A DNA stretch of 27,669 bases from an uncultured Collinsella sp. (GCA_937937835.1 CALDBJ010000067.1:1-27669); one strand, 5' to 3'. Positions 1 through 8,440 are shown, numbered from the stretch's first letter. Notes: generated from the letters alone by a model not told the origin. Translations and numbers: made by a program.

Positions 1-50
1 CGACGATTGAACGTCAGATTGCCGCTTAGGGGCGTTTGCAGCGTCGGCCG

Positions 51-77
51 GTTACGGCGTTTGGAAAACGCCGTAAC
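51..77. terminator. Hairpin just downstream of queA
   Basis: A perfect 12-bp inverted repeat (GTTACGGCGTTT at 51-62, complement at 66-77) with a 3-nt loop begins directly after the queA stop codon, read on the minus strand. No U-tract follows on either strand, so it may be a 3'-end stabilising hairpin or a weak terminator. Nothing else is recognisable in bases 1-50. Confidence 0.5.
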
Positions 78-1295
78 CTACTGAATGAGCATCGCGTCGC
101 CAAAGCTGAAGAAGCGATAACGTTCTTCGATGGCAGCGGCGTAGGCATCCATGATCTGGTCGCGGGTGGCAAGCGCGCTTACGAGCATCATGAGCGTGGA
201 GCGCGGCACATGGAAGTTCGTGATCAGCGCATCGACCACGTGATAGGTCGAGCCGGGCATGAGGTAAAGCTGCGTCGTGGCGTTCTCGCGCACCACGATG
301 TCACCGCGGCCAAGCGTATCGGCCCCGTCCTCGCGGCCTTCAAAATAGCGCGCCGTCACGGCCGGATCGGACACCGGCGCGTCCGTGTCAAACGCGCTCT
401 CGAGCGAGCGCACCGCGGTAGTGCCGACGGCGATCACACGATGGCCCTCGGCCTTGGCCTTATGCACGGCGTCGACAACCTCCTGTGACACGTGGTAGCG
501 CTCGGTGTGCATGACGTGCTGCGTAGGGTCGTCCTCCTCCACCAAGCGGAAGGTATCGATGCCCACCTCGAGCTCGACGGCGGCAAACTTGGCACCCTTG
601 GCCTCGATAGCGGCCATGAGCTCAGGAGTAAAATGCAGACCCGCCGTAGGAGCGGCAGCCGAGTGCTCCTCCTTCATGGCGTAGACGGTCTGATATTTCT
701 CGGGATCACCCTCGTAATCGGTAATGTAGGGCGGCAGCGGCACGTGGCCGGCAGCATGGATGGCCTCGTCGAGCGTGCGTGGCTCGCCGGCGGCATTGCA
801 ACCAGCCGGCTCAAAACGCACCAGGCGGCCGCCGCGGCTATCGGTGACAAAGTCGATGACCTCGGCCGTCAGCACTACGGGAGCCCCCTCGGGTGCATGT
901 GCGCCGCCGGCGCGATACTCAATCTGAGCGCCGGGCTTCAGACGCTTGCCCGGCTTGACCAGGCACTCCCAAACATGGCCGAGCGGATCCACGTCCTCGC
1001 GGCGCTTGAGCAGCAGCGTCTCGACCACACCGCCCGAGCCGGCCTTGCGGCCGATCAGGCGGGCCGGCATCACGCGCGTCTGGTTGATGACGAGCACGTC
1101 GCCCGGCTCGATATAGTCGATGATGTCACGGAAGATGCGGTGCTCGACGGTACCGCCGTGCTCCAGCGGCGTTCCCGTCTGGGAGCCCTTGCGATCCACC
1201 ACCAGAAGGCGGCAGGAGTCGCGCGGCTCGGCAGGCGCCTGGGCAATCAGTTCCTCAGGAAGGTTGTAGTCAAAATCATCGGTACGCATAGACAC
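78..1295 (-). CDS. queA: S-adenosylmethionine:tRNA ribosyltransferase-isomerase QueA
   Basis: QueA transfers the ribosyl part of SAM to 7-aminomethyl-7-deazaguanine at position 34 of GUN-anticodon tRNAs, giving epoxyqueuosine, in the cytoplasm. The 405-residue protein spans the family from its typical start (DFDYNLPEELIAQ) through TRVMPARL, AAPTAGLHFTPEL, the EVGIDTFRLV stretch and the C-terminal ITNFHVPRSTLMMLVSA block. A GTG start at 1295 is preferred because the AGGAG at 1304-1308 lies 8 nt upstream; an in-frame ATG at 1289 is the alternative. It is the last gene of a minus-strand run with queH (65-nt gap), which supplies the next step of the pathway. The gap holds a weak promoter-like pair (TTCACT, 16 nt, TAGGAT), so some independent transcription is possible. 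Identification is secure. Confidence 0.97.
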   Translation of the reverse strand: MSMRTDDFDYNLPEELIAQAPAEPRDSCRLLVVDRKGSQTGTPLEHGGTVEHRIFRDIIDYIEPGDVLVINQTRVMPARLIGRKAGSGGVVETLLLKRREDVDPLGHVWECLVKPGKRLKPGAQIEYRAGGAHAPEGAPVVLTAEVIDFVTDSRGGRLVRFEPAGCNAAGEPRTLDEAIHAAGHVPLPPYITDYEGDPEKYQTVYAMKEEHSAAAPTAGLHFTPELMAAIEAKGAKFAAVELEVGIDTFRLVEEDDPTQHVMHTERYHVSQEVVDAVHKAKAEGHRVIAVGTTAVRSLESAFDTDAPVSDPAVTARYFEGREDGADTLGRGDIVVRENATTQLYLMPGSTYHVVDALITNFHVPRSTLMMLVSALATRDQIMDAYAAAIEERYRFFSFGDAMLIQ

Positions 1296-1359
1296 GTCGG
1301 ATACTCCTTATATAGCTAAAGTCCGCTCTACATCCTAGCAGGCTGACATCCCAAGTGAA

Positions 1360-1935
1360 CTACTTTTTGGCGGCTTTGCGCTCGTCGCGGATGCGGGCGC
1401 GGTCCATGGCCGCCTCGACGGCCGAGAATCGGCAGCCGCAGTAATTCTGCCGGTACATGCCCAGCTCGCGCGAACGGCGCGTGGCCTCGGGGTAATACGG
1501 GCGAAAATCACGAATGACCGGGACGAGCCCATGTGCCGCCGCCAAGCGCTCAAGCACGTCATTACAGGTATCGAACAGCTGATACGGCGAGACGGCGAGC
1601 GTCGTGCCCACAAACTCAAACCCGCGCTCCTGGGCCACGCGGCATGCCTCGGCCAAGCGCAAGGCATAGCACGCGCGACAGCGACGGGGCCGATCGGCAC
1701 CCAGCGGGGCCACACCGGTCTCCCAGCGATCGCGGTCCTCCCCCGCCTCGATGAGCTCGATGTCGCCATCGGCACACCACCGGCGCAGCTCGTCCAAACG
1801 CCGCTGCCATTCATCGTGCGGCTGAATATTGGGGTTTGTCCAGCAGATTGTGGGCTCAAACCCTTCCTCGCGCAGCAGGCGGACCGGCTCAAGAGAGCAC
1901 GGCGCACAGCAGGCGTGCAACAACAACGGTTTCAT
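1360..1935 (-). CDS. queH: Epoxyqueuosine reductase QueH
   Basis: QueH (former DUF208) reduces epoxyqueuosine in tRNA to queuosine, the step after QueA, and replaces the unrelated cobalamin-dependent QueG. The 191-residue protein shows the family's cysteine pattern: HACCAPC near residues 7-13, RCRACYALR in the middle and YCGC near the C terminus, which in the family bind an Fe-S cluster and a second metal. WTNPNIQP and the DFRPYYPEA stretch are also typical. The ATG at 1935 is chosen because AGGAG at 1942-1946 lies 6 nt upstream; an ATG two codons earlier would touch the ribosome binding site. The upstream gene stops 10 nt before this start, so the two are probably co-transcribed. Its position just before queA gives independent support. 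Confidence 0.95.
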   Translation of the reverse strand: MKPLLLHACCAPCSLEPVRLLREEGFEPTICWTNPNIQPHDEWQRRLDELRRWCADGDIELIEAGEDRDRWETGVAPLGADRPRRCRACYALRLAEACRVAQERGFEFVGTTLAVSPYQLFDTCNDVLERLAAAHGLVPVIRDFRPYYPEATRRSRELGMYRQNYCGCRFSAVEAAMDRARIRDERKAAKK

Positions 1936-1945
1936 CGACATCTCC

Positions 1946-2512
1946 TCACCCGAAAAAGCGCACGCCGAAGGACGTGTCCTCGCAGGCGACAATGCGGCGG
2001 TCGCGCAAAATGGTCCGCACGTAATACCAGTCGCCCACGCAACCCGACAAATGCAAGCCGGCAGCCAAGTAGCACAGCAGCGGATAGCCCGAAAGCGCAA
2101 ACCCCAGGGCAAACGCCGTCGTCACAACAACCGTCGGCGCCAGGCAAACCGCCATGTACCGCCGGCGCGAATACACAACGCCTTCGGCGCAGGCATAGAT
2201 CATCGCCGTCTCGCGATTCGCCCCAAAGGTCACCTTCGCGCCCAGAGGCGCCAGCAGCTTAAAAAACACACCGTGCACCAGCTCGTGCACGGCAAATGAC
2301 GCCGCCGAAACCGCAGCCAAGCCGACTATCCATCCCAAGACGGCCATCCAGCCGCCCGCGTCAGCCGCATCCAGGTCCGCAGGCCCGCCCAGCAGCATAA
2401 ACACCGGCACCAGGCACACGGCAAATGCGCCAAGCACGGCCATCCCCCACACAAAGCAGGCGTGCAGAAAATCCTCGTCCTCAAACGCATGTATGTTGGA
2501 AATCTCATTCAT
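1946..2512 (-). CDS. DUF3267-like zincin membrane protein (putative metalloprotease)
   Basis: A 188-residue membrane protein with about four hydrophobic segments. An HELVHG motif near residue 75 matches the HExxH zinc signature seen in the DUF3267 family of putative integral-membrane metalloproteases. One hydrophobic hairpin precedes the motif and further hydrophobic stretches (VCLAPTVVVTTAFALGF, YPLLCYLAAGLHLSG) follow; a DWYYV segment with a second Asp could be the third zinc ligand. No substrate is known. The ATG at 2512 has only a weak ribosome binding site. It is the first gene of the unit leading to queH and queA, but I see no reason to place it in queuosine synthesis. It runs divergently from the synthetase-like gene. 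Confidence 0.75.
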   Translation of the reverse strand: MNEISNIHAFEDEDFLHACFVWGMAVLGAFAVCLVPVFMLLGGPADLDAADAGGWMAVLGWIVGLAAVSAASFAVHELVHGVFFKLLAPLGAKVTFGANRETAMIYACAEGVVYSRRRYMAVCLAPTVVVTTAFALGFALSGYPLLCYLAAGLHLSGCVGDWYYVRTILRDRRIVACEDTSFGVRFFG

Positions 2513-2554
2513 AGCATCTTAGGATAGCGCCCCTGCCACGCACCCGCCCGCATG

Positions 2555-2563
2555 TGCGATAAT
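2555..2563 (+). promoter_or_regulatory. Putative extended -10 promoter of the synthetase-like gene
   Basis: TGCGATAAT is an extended -10 element (TGn plus GATAAT), 81 nt before the start codon at 2645. No convincing -35 is seen. The same TGTGCGATAAT string occurs upstream of the degV gene (8441-8451, minus strand). Confidence 0.4.
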
Positions 2564-2644
2564 GTCGAACGATATGCACGAATTGACCACCGCGCCGCCG
2601 AGCCCCGCGCCCGGCCGCGCCCTCACCATATGCGAAGGAGTCCC

Positions 2645-4795
2645 ATGGCATCCAAATACTCCATGAACGACCGTCCCAGCTGGCCTCGCCGCGCCATCGT
2701 TACCGCCGGCGAGCCCTACGGCAACAAGGGTCTTCACTTTGGCCACGTTGGCGGCGTCTTTGTCCCTGCCGACTTCTTCGCCCGCTTCCTGCGCGACCGC
2801 CTGGGCCGCGAGAACGTCATCTTCACCTCGGGCACCGACTGCTATGGCTCGCCCATCATGGAAAGCTACCGCAAGCTCAAGGAGAACGAGGACTACGACA
2901 AGTCCATTAGCGAGTATGTCGAGTCCAATCACTCCCGCCAGGCCGCGACCCTCAACAACTACAACATCAGCTGCGACATCTACGGCGGCTCGGGCCTTGA
3001 GCCGGCTGCGCAGATTCACAACGAGGTAACCGCCGAGATTATCAAGCGCCTGCACGAGCAGGGCACCATCTCCAAGCGCTCCACGCTGCAGTTCTACGAT
3101 GCCAAGGCCGGCACGTTCCTCAACGGCCGCCAGGTGATCGGCCGCTGCCCCATCCAGGGCTGCAAGTCCGAGAAGGCTTATGCCGACGAGTGCGACCTGG
3201 GTCACCAGTTTGAGCCCGAGGAGCTCATCGCGCCCAAGAGCCAGCTCACCGGCGAGGTGCCCGAGCTGCGCCCGGTAGACAACCTCTACTTCGACCTGCC
3301 GGCCTACCTCGACTTTATGAAGACCTATACCGCCAAGCTCGCCCAGAACCCGCAGGTTCGCTCCGTGGTCTCCAAGACTATGGAGGAGTGGCTGCTGCCG
3401 GCCCAGCTATACATCCAGAACAAGTTCCGCGAGGCCTTCGATGCCGTCGAGGATCAGCTTCCTGAGCACACCGTGCTGGAGCCCGAGGGCAACAAGAGCA
3501 GCTTTACCGTCACCTTCCCCAGCTGGAAGGAGCGCGACGATGCCCACGCAGTGCTCGCCAACGGTGGTGTGCGCTTCCGCAGCGGCAAGGCGCTCGTGCC
3601 CTTCCGCATCACCGGCAACATCGACTGGGGCGTTCCGGTGCCCGAGGTCGATGGCGTCTCCGACGTCACCTGCTGGTGCTGGCCCGAGAGCCTGTGGGCG
3701 CCCATCAGCTATACGCGTACCGTGCTCGCGCGCGATGCCAAGGCCGCCGGCGTGACCGAGGGCGTCGCCGCCCAGGATGCCGCCCTCATGGGCGAGCCCG
3801 CTGCCGACTCCACGCAGGTGCCCGCGCCCACCTACCAGCACAGCTCGCTCGACTGGCGCGACTGGTGGTGCTCGGACGACGCACAGATCTACCAGTTTAT
3901 CGGTCAGGACAACATCTACTTCTACTGCATCGCGCAGACCGCCATGTGGGAGGCCCTGGGTTGGGACCTTACGCAGAGCACCGTCAGCGCCTGCTACCAC
4001 CTGCTCTACATGGGCAAAAAGGCCAGCTCGTCCTCGCAGACGCCTCCCCCGCCGGCAGACGACCTGCTCAACCACTACACCTGCGAGCAGATGCGTGCGC
4101 ATTGGCTGTCGCTCGGCCTATCCGAGAAGCCGGTAAGCTTTAGTCCCAAGGCATACGACACGCGCGTGACCGGCAAGGACAAGGACGGCAACGAGGTGCG
4201 CGCCTGCGACGACAAGCGCGTTATCGACCCGGCCCTTAAGGAGAGCGCGCTGCTGACCGGCGTGTTCAACCGCCTGGCCCGCAGCTGCTTCTACGGCGTC
4301 GCCGTCAAAGAGGGCGACGAGAGCCCCTATCGCAACGGCTGCATCCCCGCCGGTGCCGCCTCCGCCACCGTGGTCGAAGCCGCCGAGCAGGCAGCTCTCG
4401 CCTTTGAGCAGGCCATGTACAAGTTCGAGACGCACCGCGCGCTCGCCGTGTGCGACGACTACCTGCGTGCCGCCAACAAGCGCTGGAGCGACGCCTCCAA
4501 GGCCGCCAACAAGCTCGAGGGTGAGCCGGCAAACGCCGCAATGACACAGGCCCTCGTCGACGCTTTTACCGAGCTGCGCGTGGCGACCGTCCTGATGCAC
4601 GGTATCGTCCCGGCCGGCTGCGAGCTCATCTGTGAGTACTTCGACGTTGACCCGGTCGCCTTCTTTAGCTGGGACAACATCTTTGCCTCCACGGACGAGT
4701 TTGTGGAGAGCTTGGGCGAGAAGCCCGGTGAGCACCGCGTGAAGCCGCTGCCCCCGCGCTTCGACTTCTTTAGCAAGCACGAGAGCCAGTACTAA
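2645..4795 (+). CDS. Methionyl-tRNA synthetase-like class I tRNA ligase with variant KMSKS loop
   Basis: A 716-residue class I synthetase most like MetRS. The HIGH signature appears as HFGH at residues 31-34 within the MetRS-type context PYGNKGLHFGH. A zinc-knuckle-like region (CPIQGC to CDLGH, about 168-190) is followed by PEELIAPKSQLTG, as in MetRS. The Rossmann-fold second half shows FIGQDNIYFY. The KMSKS signature is replaced by KKASSSS (458-464) plus a proline run, although the following LLNHYTCEQMRAHWLS aligns with the normal MetRS segment. An extra stretch of roughly 80 residues lies before DWGVPVPE. The C-terminal helical domain (LTGVFNRLARSCF, ending PLPPRFDFF) is present; no EMAP-type tRNA-binding domain follows. 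Start chosen at 2645 for AAGGAG 4 nt upstream. It may be a divergent MetRS or a paralogue with another role; I recall similar KKASSS proteins annotated only as class I tRNA ligases. Confidence 0.85.
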   Translation: MASKYSMNDRPSWPRRAIVTAGEPYGNKGLHFGHVGGVFVPADFFARFLRDRLGRENVIFTSGTDCYGSPIMESYRKLKENEDYDKSISEYVESNHSRQAATLNNYNISCDIYGGSGLEPAAQIHNEVTAEIIKRLHEQGTISKRSTLQFYDAKAGTFLNGRQVIGRCPIQGCKSEKAYADECDLGHQFEPEELIAPKSQLTGEVPELRPVDNLYFDLPAYLDFMKTYTAKLAQNPQVRSVVSKTMEEWLLPAQLYIQNKFREAFDAVEDQLPEHTVLEPEGNKSSFTVTFPSWKERDDAHAVLANGGVRFRSGKALVPFRITGNIDWGVPVPEVDGVSDVTCWCWPESLWAPISYTRTVLARDAKAAGVTEGVAAQDAALMGEPAADSTQVPAPTYQHSSLDWRDWWCSDDAQIYQFIGQDNIYFYCIAQTAMWEALGWDLTQSTVSACYHLLYMGKKASSSSQTPPPPADDLLNHYTCEQMRAHWLSLGLSEKPVSFSPKAYDTRVTGKDKDGNEVRACDDKRVIDPALKESALLTGVFNRLARSCFYGVAVKEGDESPYRNGCIPAGAASATVVEAAEQAALAFEQAMYKFETHRALAVCDDYLRAANKRWSDASKAANKLEGEPANAAMTQALVDAFTELRVATVLMHGIVPAGCELICEYFDVDPVAFFSWDNIFASTDEFVESLGEKPGEHRVKPLPPRFDFFSKHESQY

Positions 4796-4832
4796 AACAC
4801 TCGACATGTAATGGAATGGGAAGGAAAGACGG

Positions 4833-5936
4833 ATGTCCAAGCCGCGTCGTCGTAAGCAGAAAAAGCAGGTTAAGCCCGAGCTCAAGCTCAGGCAGTTTGC
4901 TGCTACCGAACTTTCCGACCAGCTTGCCGCCCTTCCCTGCGCCGCCGACCTGCCGCGCTTTATGGTCGACACGGTCGCCGGCGCCTATGCCCCCGCCGAT
5001 GCCGAGCTCATGATCGAGGGCTTTGGCGCCGCGGTCACACGCCCGGTCACGCTGCGCGCCAACACGCTCAAGGCAACCGCCGAGGACATCGCTGCGGCGC
5101 TCGATGCCGCCGGCATCGCCCACTACCCCGTCGCCTGGTACCCAGACGCCTTTATCCTGCCCGAGGCCCAGGTTTCCGATCTGTGGGATCTCGACATCTA
5201 CCGCGACGGCAAGATCTACCTACAGAGCCTGTCGTCCATGATGCCGCCGTTGGTCCTGGGCGCCCAGGCAGGCGAGGACATCCTGGACATGTGCGCAGCC
5301 CCTGGCGGCAAGACGACGCAGATTGCCGCCCTCACCCAGGGCCAGGCGCACCTCACAGCCTGCGAGATGAGCATTCCCCGCGCCGAAAAGCTCGAGTCAA
5401 ATCTCCATCGCCAGGGTGCCAAAAACGTGCCCGTCATGCGCATCGACGCACGCGAGCTCGACGAGTTCTTCCGCTTCGACCGCATCCTGCTCGACGCCCC
5501 CTGCACCGGCACGGGCACCGTCATCAGCGGCAACGAGAAAAGCCTGCACGGGCTCACGGAGCAGCTGCTTTGCAAGTGCGCACGCTCGCAGCGCGCGCTT
5601 CTGGACCGCGCCATGGGTGCCCTCAAACCGGGCGGCACGCTCGTCTATTCCACTTGTTCGATCTTGCCGCAGGAAAACGAGGACGCCCTGCAAGAGGCCC
5701 TCGACAAGCACATGGACTGCGAGCTCATCCCCCTCGACGGCACGCCGAGCGAAAGCGAAGCGCACCGTGCCCAGGAAGCTGGCGAAGAGCCACGCGTCGA
5801 GAGCAACGCCCTCACTGAGGCCATCGCTGCCGGCCATGTCTCGGCCATCGCCAACGGCCTGCCCGGCACGCTCACCATTCCGCCTAGCCGCGACTTTGAG
5901 GGCTTCTACATTGCCCTGATCCGAAAACGCAGCTAG
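4833..5936 (+). CDS. RsmB/NOP-family RNA (cytosine-C5)-methyltransferase
   Basis: A 367-residue SAM-dependent m5C methyltransferase of the NOL1/NOP2/Sun family, which modifies rRNA or tRNA. Visible motifs: a basic N terminus (SKPRRRKQKKQ), an N-terminal RNA-binding part with RANTLK near 75-80, the SAM-binding DMCAAPGGKT (152-161), DAPCTGTGT with Cys224, and YSTCS with catalytic Cys275, followed by PQENE. The C terminus, SRDFEGFYIALIRK, is family-typical. It lacks a long C-terminal PUA-like extension, so it is shorter than E. coli RsmF. AAGGA lies 7 nt before the ATG. It follows the synthetase-like gene by 37 nt with no terminator between, suggesting one translation-related transcript. Whether the target is 16S rRNA (RsmF-like) or tRNA cannot be decided from sequence. 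Confidence 0.92.
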   Translation: MSKPRRRKQKKQVKPELKLRQFAATELSDQLAALPCAADLPRFMVDTVAGAYAPADAELMIEGFGAAVTRPVTLRANTLKATAEDIAAALDAAGIAHYPVAWYPDAFILPEAQVSDLWDLDIYRDGKIYLQSLSSMMPPLVLGAQAGEDILDMCAAPGGKTTQIAALTQGQAHLTACEMSIPRAEKLESNLHRQGAKNVPVMRIDARELDEFFRFDRILLDAPCTGTGTVISGNEKSLHGLTEQLLCKCARSQRALLDRAMGALKPGGTLVYSTCSILPQENEDALQEALDKHMDCELIPLDGTPSESEAHRAQEAGEEPRVESNALTEAIAAGHVSAIANGLPGTLTIPPSRDFEGFYIALIRKRS

Positions 5937-5960
5937 CGCACGGATCCAAAACTCAACAAG

Positions 5961-6131
5961 CTATCTCTGTGCGCGTTTGCCCTGCTGGTCGCGATGCTGT
6001 TTAAGCATCGCGCGCTCCTTGCGTTCGGCCCTTTTGCCCTTAATGGCCGTGACCACAAAGTAGATGACCGCGGCGGCAACGATTGCGGCCACACACAGGC
6101 CGATCGAGCCAAACATTGCTGTCAATTCCAT
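5961..6131 (-). CDS. Small single-pass membrane protein, 56 residues
   Basis: A short reading frame encoding a 56-residue protein. A hydrophobic segment at about residues 6-30 (FGSIGLCVAAIVAAAVIYFV) is followed by a strongly basic tail (KGKRAERKERAMLKQHRDQQGK). AGAGG lies 9 nt before the ATG, and the frame ends at TAG (5961-5963). It converges on the methyltransferase gene, which stops 25 nt away. The clean topology, ribosome binding site and basic cytoplasmic tail argue that it is real. Its function is unknown; it could be a small accessory protein of a membrane complex. Confidence 0.65.
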   Translation of the reverse strand: MELTAMFGSIGLCVAAIVAAAVIYFVVTAIKGKRAERKERAMLKQHRDQQGKRAQR

Positions 6132-6283
6132 ACCGCGTCACCTCTCTTTTAAACGGGACTTTCAAGATAGCACCTCGATACCCGCCACCACAGCTCCTTC
6201 ACGTTCGCCGGCCCTTCGGTCTAACGGATGGCGCGGCGGGGAAAAATCAACTCGTCAAACGATTTAGCATTCGCAATTCCGGC

Positions 6284-6313
6284 TGCACAGCGCCGGCCGT
6301 TATCACATAGAAT
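6284..6313 (+). promoter_or_regulatory. Putative promoter for a leaderless transcript
   Basis: TAGAAT (6308-6313) is a five-of-six match to the -10 consensus, with TGCACA as a possible -35, 18 nt upstream. Only nine bases separate the -10 from the ATG at 6323, so transcription would begin within a few bases of the start codon. Confidence 0.5.
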
Positions 6314-6322
6314 CGAGCCTCC

Positions 6323-7414
6323 ATGGATACCCTCAACGATCTAAATGAGCGCGTCGACGCCTTCGTCGGCACCAGCTCCTTCGACACGCCTGCCGCGGCA
6401 AACGACCAAGCTCCCATCGATGTGCCCGCCGAGGTTCACGAGGACATCGTCGCCTCGGTCGATTTCTCCGAGGTCGAGCTCGCAGACGAGTTCACCGAGC
6501 CCCAGGTAGCCGTGACCCCCAACGGACTGCTCCCCATGGAGCCACTGCCCATCGACGGACGTTTGCGCAAGGCGGCCCTTCGCATGCCCGACGAGATCGA
6601 GGAGGCCAGCGGCTTTACGCTCTTCGGCCGACGCATCAAGTCGCTCATTTACACCACCGACGTCGCGGTTATCCGCAACTCCAACGCCGATGCCGTCTTT
6701 GCGGTCTACCCTTTCACGCCGCAGCCCGCCATTACGCAAGCGCTGCTGACCGTCGCCGAGTGCCCGGTCTTTGTAGGCGTAGGCGGCGGAACTACGACCG
6801 GTAAGCGCTCCGTGCAGATGGCAGCCGTCTCCGAGATGCAGGGCGCGGCGGGCTGCGTGGTCAACTCCCCCGCTACTGCCGAGATGGTCGAGCACATCAC
6901 CAACATCGCCGACATCCCCGTCATCGCCACGGTCGTTCGCTGCGACGACGATGCCCACGCCAAAGTGCGCGCCGGAGCCAAGATTCTCAACATCGCCTCC
7001 GGCAAGAACACGCCCCAGGTCCTACGCGAGCTGCGCGAGCACTATCCCAACCTGCCGCTTATCGCGCCGGGCGGCAAGACGCCCGAGAGCATCCGCGAAA
7101 CCATCGCCGCCGGCGCCAACGCCATCATCTGGACGCCGCCTTCGGCCCAGCAGCTACAGGCCGACATGATGCAGCGTTATCGCAAGATGAAGGAAGACGC
7201 CACACCTGTCATCTCGCGCGACGATGTGCCCATTATCGACCAGGTCGCCGCCGCCGAAGTCAGCCAGGTCGAGAACATGAATCCCGACGTGCCGATTCCC
7301 GACGAAGTCATCGAGCGCGTCGCTTCGATCCACGAGCGCGTCGAGGAGCATCGCGCCAATCGCGGCCTCAAGCCGTCACTGCACGGCTTCTTCTTCCGCG
7401 GAAAGAAACGCTAG
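6323..7414 (+). CDS. Conserved TIM-barrel-like protein (phosphate-binding-barrel type)
   Basis: A 363-residue soluble protein. The first 75 or so residues are acidic and probably disordered. From about residue 80 the alternation of hydrophobic strands and helices suggests an (alpha/beta)8 barrel: AVIRNSNADAVFAVYPF, CPVFVGVGGGTTTGKRS, GAAGCVVNSPATAEMV, IPVIATVVRC, GAKILNIASG, LPLIAPGGKTPESIRETIAAGANAIIWT. The last elements resemble the phosphate-binding end of ribulose-phosphate-type barrels. I recall relatives annotated only as hydrolase and do not assign a reaction. The C terminus is basic (FFFRGKKR). No Shine-Dalgarno sequence precedes the ATG, which fits the adjacent promoter. A terminator follows. 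Confidence 0.75.
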   Translation: MDTLNDLNERVDAFVGTSSFDTPAAANDQAPIDVPAEVHEDIVASVDFSEVELADEFTEPQVAVTPNGLLPMEPLPIDGRLRKAALRMPDEIEEASGFTLFGRRIKSLIYTTDVAVIRNSNADAVFAVYPFTPQPAITQALLTVAECPVFVGVGGGTTTGKRSVQMAAVSEMQGAAGCVVNSPATAEMVEHITNIADIPVIATVVRCDDDAHAKVRAGAKILNIASGKNTPQVLRELREHYPNLPLIAPGGKTPESIRETIAAGANAIIWTPPSAQQLQADMMQRYRKMKEDATPVISRDDVPIIDQVAAAEVSQVENMNPDVPIPDEVIERVASIHERVEEHRANRGLKPSLHGFFFRGKKR

Positions 7415-7426
7415 CCGCAACAGCAA

Positions 7427-7465
7427 GGCCCGCTCCACAAACAACGGAACGGGCCCTTTCTGTTA
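7427..7465. terminator. Intrinsic terminator between convergent genes
   Basis: GGCCCGCTCC (7427-7436) pairs with GGAACGGGCC (7446-7455) with one mismatch and a 9-nt loop, followed by CTTTCTGTT. It lies 13 nt after the barrel-protein stop codon; the convergent degV gene ends at 7522, so it could also serve that gene. Confidence 0.7.
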
Positions 7466-7521
7466 TCGAATGTCAGGAGGGACAGGCGCAGCGGTTAAAA
7501 CTGTCAGCCAGCCCACGAACG

Positions 7522-8412
7522 TTAATCCACGCGCTTGTCGCCCATAAAGAAGAGCGCCACCGTACCAGGTCCGGTATGCGAGCCAATCAGAGTACCGATG
7601 TCATTGATCTCAATCTTGCCTTTAAGCTGCGGAACCTGTTCCTCAATCAGCGCCGCGACCGCCTCGGCATCCTCGCGGCACGCCGAGTGCGACATGATGC
7701 ACTTACCCGAATAATCCGGACCGTCCTGTACGTGTGCCATCATGGTCTTAGCCATCTCGGAAATCACGCGCTTCTTAGTGCGAATCTTCTCACGTGGCGA
7801 CAGCTTACCTTCGCAATCGACCGTCATAAGCGGGCAAATCTTAAGCGCCGTGCCGATGATCGCGCTCGCGGCCGAAATGCGACCGCCGCGCAGGTAGCTC
7901 GACAGATCGGTCGAGAAGAACCAGTGGTGCAGGTTGAGCTTGTGCTCCTCGATCCAGGCAGCCGTCTCGTCGAGTGAAGCCCCGCTATCGCGCACGTCGG
8001 CGGCATATTCCAGCAACAGACCAAAGCCCGAAGACGCCCCCAGCGAATCGATGACGCGCACCTTGCCGCCCTGGGGATAGCGATCCGCGAGCATCTGCGC
8101 CGCGACGCAGGCCGATCCATACGTGCCCGAAATACCCGACGACAACGTCAGGTGCAGCACGTCTTTACCCTCGGCAACAAACGGCTCCCAAAACTCCTCG
8201 TACTCGCCCACGCTCACCTGAGACGTCTTGGGCATGGCGCCCGCGGCAATCTGGGCAAAAAACTCGTCCGGCGTAATCGACTGATACAGATCGTCCGTAT
8301 AGACAACATCGTCGATCTCGTAATGAAAATACGCGACGGGAATATTGCGCGATTCAAAGAACTCACGGGTTCGGTCGGCGGCGGATTCACAGGTCAGGAC
8401 AAAATCACTCAT
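7522..8412 (-). CDS. DegV family fatty-acid-binding protein
   Basis: A 296-residue DegV (FakB-type) protein. This family binds a fatty acid in a deep pocket and, in Gram-positive bacteria, presents it to the FakA kinase for phosphorylation and entry into phospholipid synthesis. Family features include MPKTSQVSVGEYEEF, the binding-loop motif LTLSSGISGTYGSA, VRVIDSLGASSGFGLLL, LSSYLRGGRIS and the C-terminal IGSHTGPGTVALFF. No FakA gene is in the window, as is common for stand-alone DegV genes. The ATG at 8412 is chosen because AAGGAG (8419-8424) lies 6 nt upstream; the ATG six codons earlier would overlap the ribosome binding site. Which fatty acid it binds cannot be told from sequence. Confidence 0.93.
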   Translation of the reverse strand: MSDFVLTCESAADRTREFFESRNIPVAYFHYEIDDVVYTDDLYQSITPDEFFAQIAAGAMPKTSQVSVGEYEEFWEPFVAEGKDVLHLTLSSGISGTYGSACVAAQMLADRYPQGGKVRVIDSLGASSGFGLLLEYAADVRDSGASLDETAAWIEEHKLNLHHWFFSTDLSSYLRGGRISAASAIIGTALKICPLMTVDCEGKLSPREKIRTKKRVISEMAKTMMAHVQDGPDYSGKCIMSHSACREDAEAVAALIEEQVPQLKGKIEINDIGTLIGSHTGPGTVALFFMGDKRVD

Positions 8413-8440
8413 ATGAGGCTCCTTACTCATTGCTGCGCAA

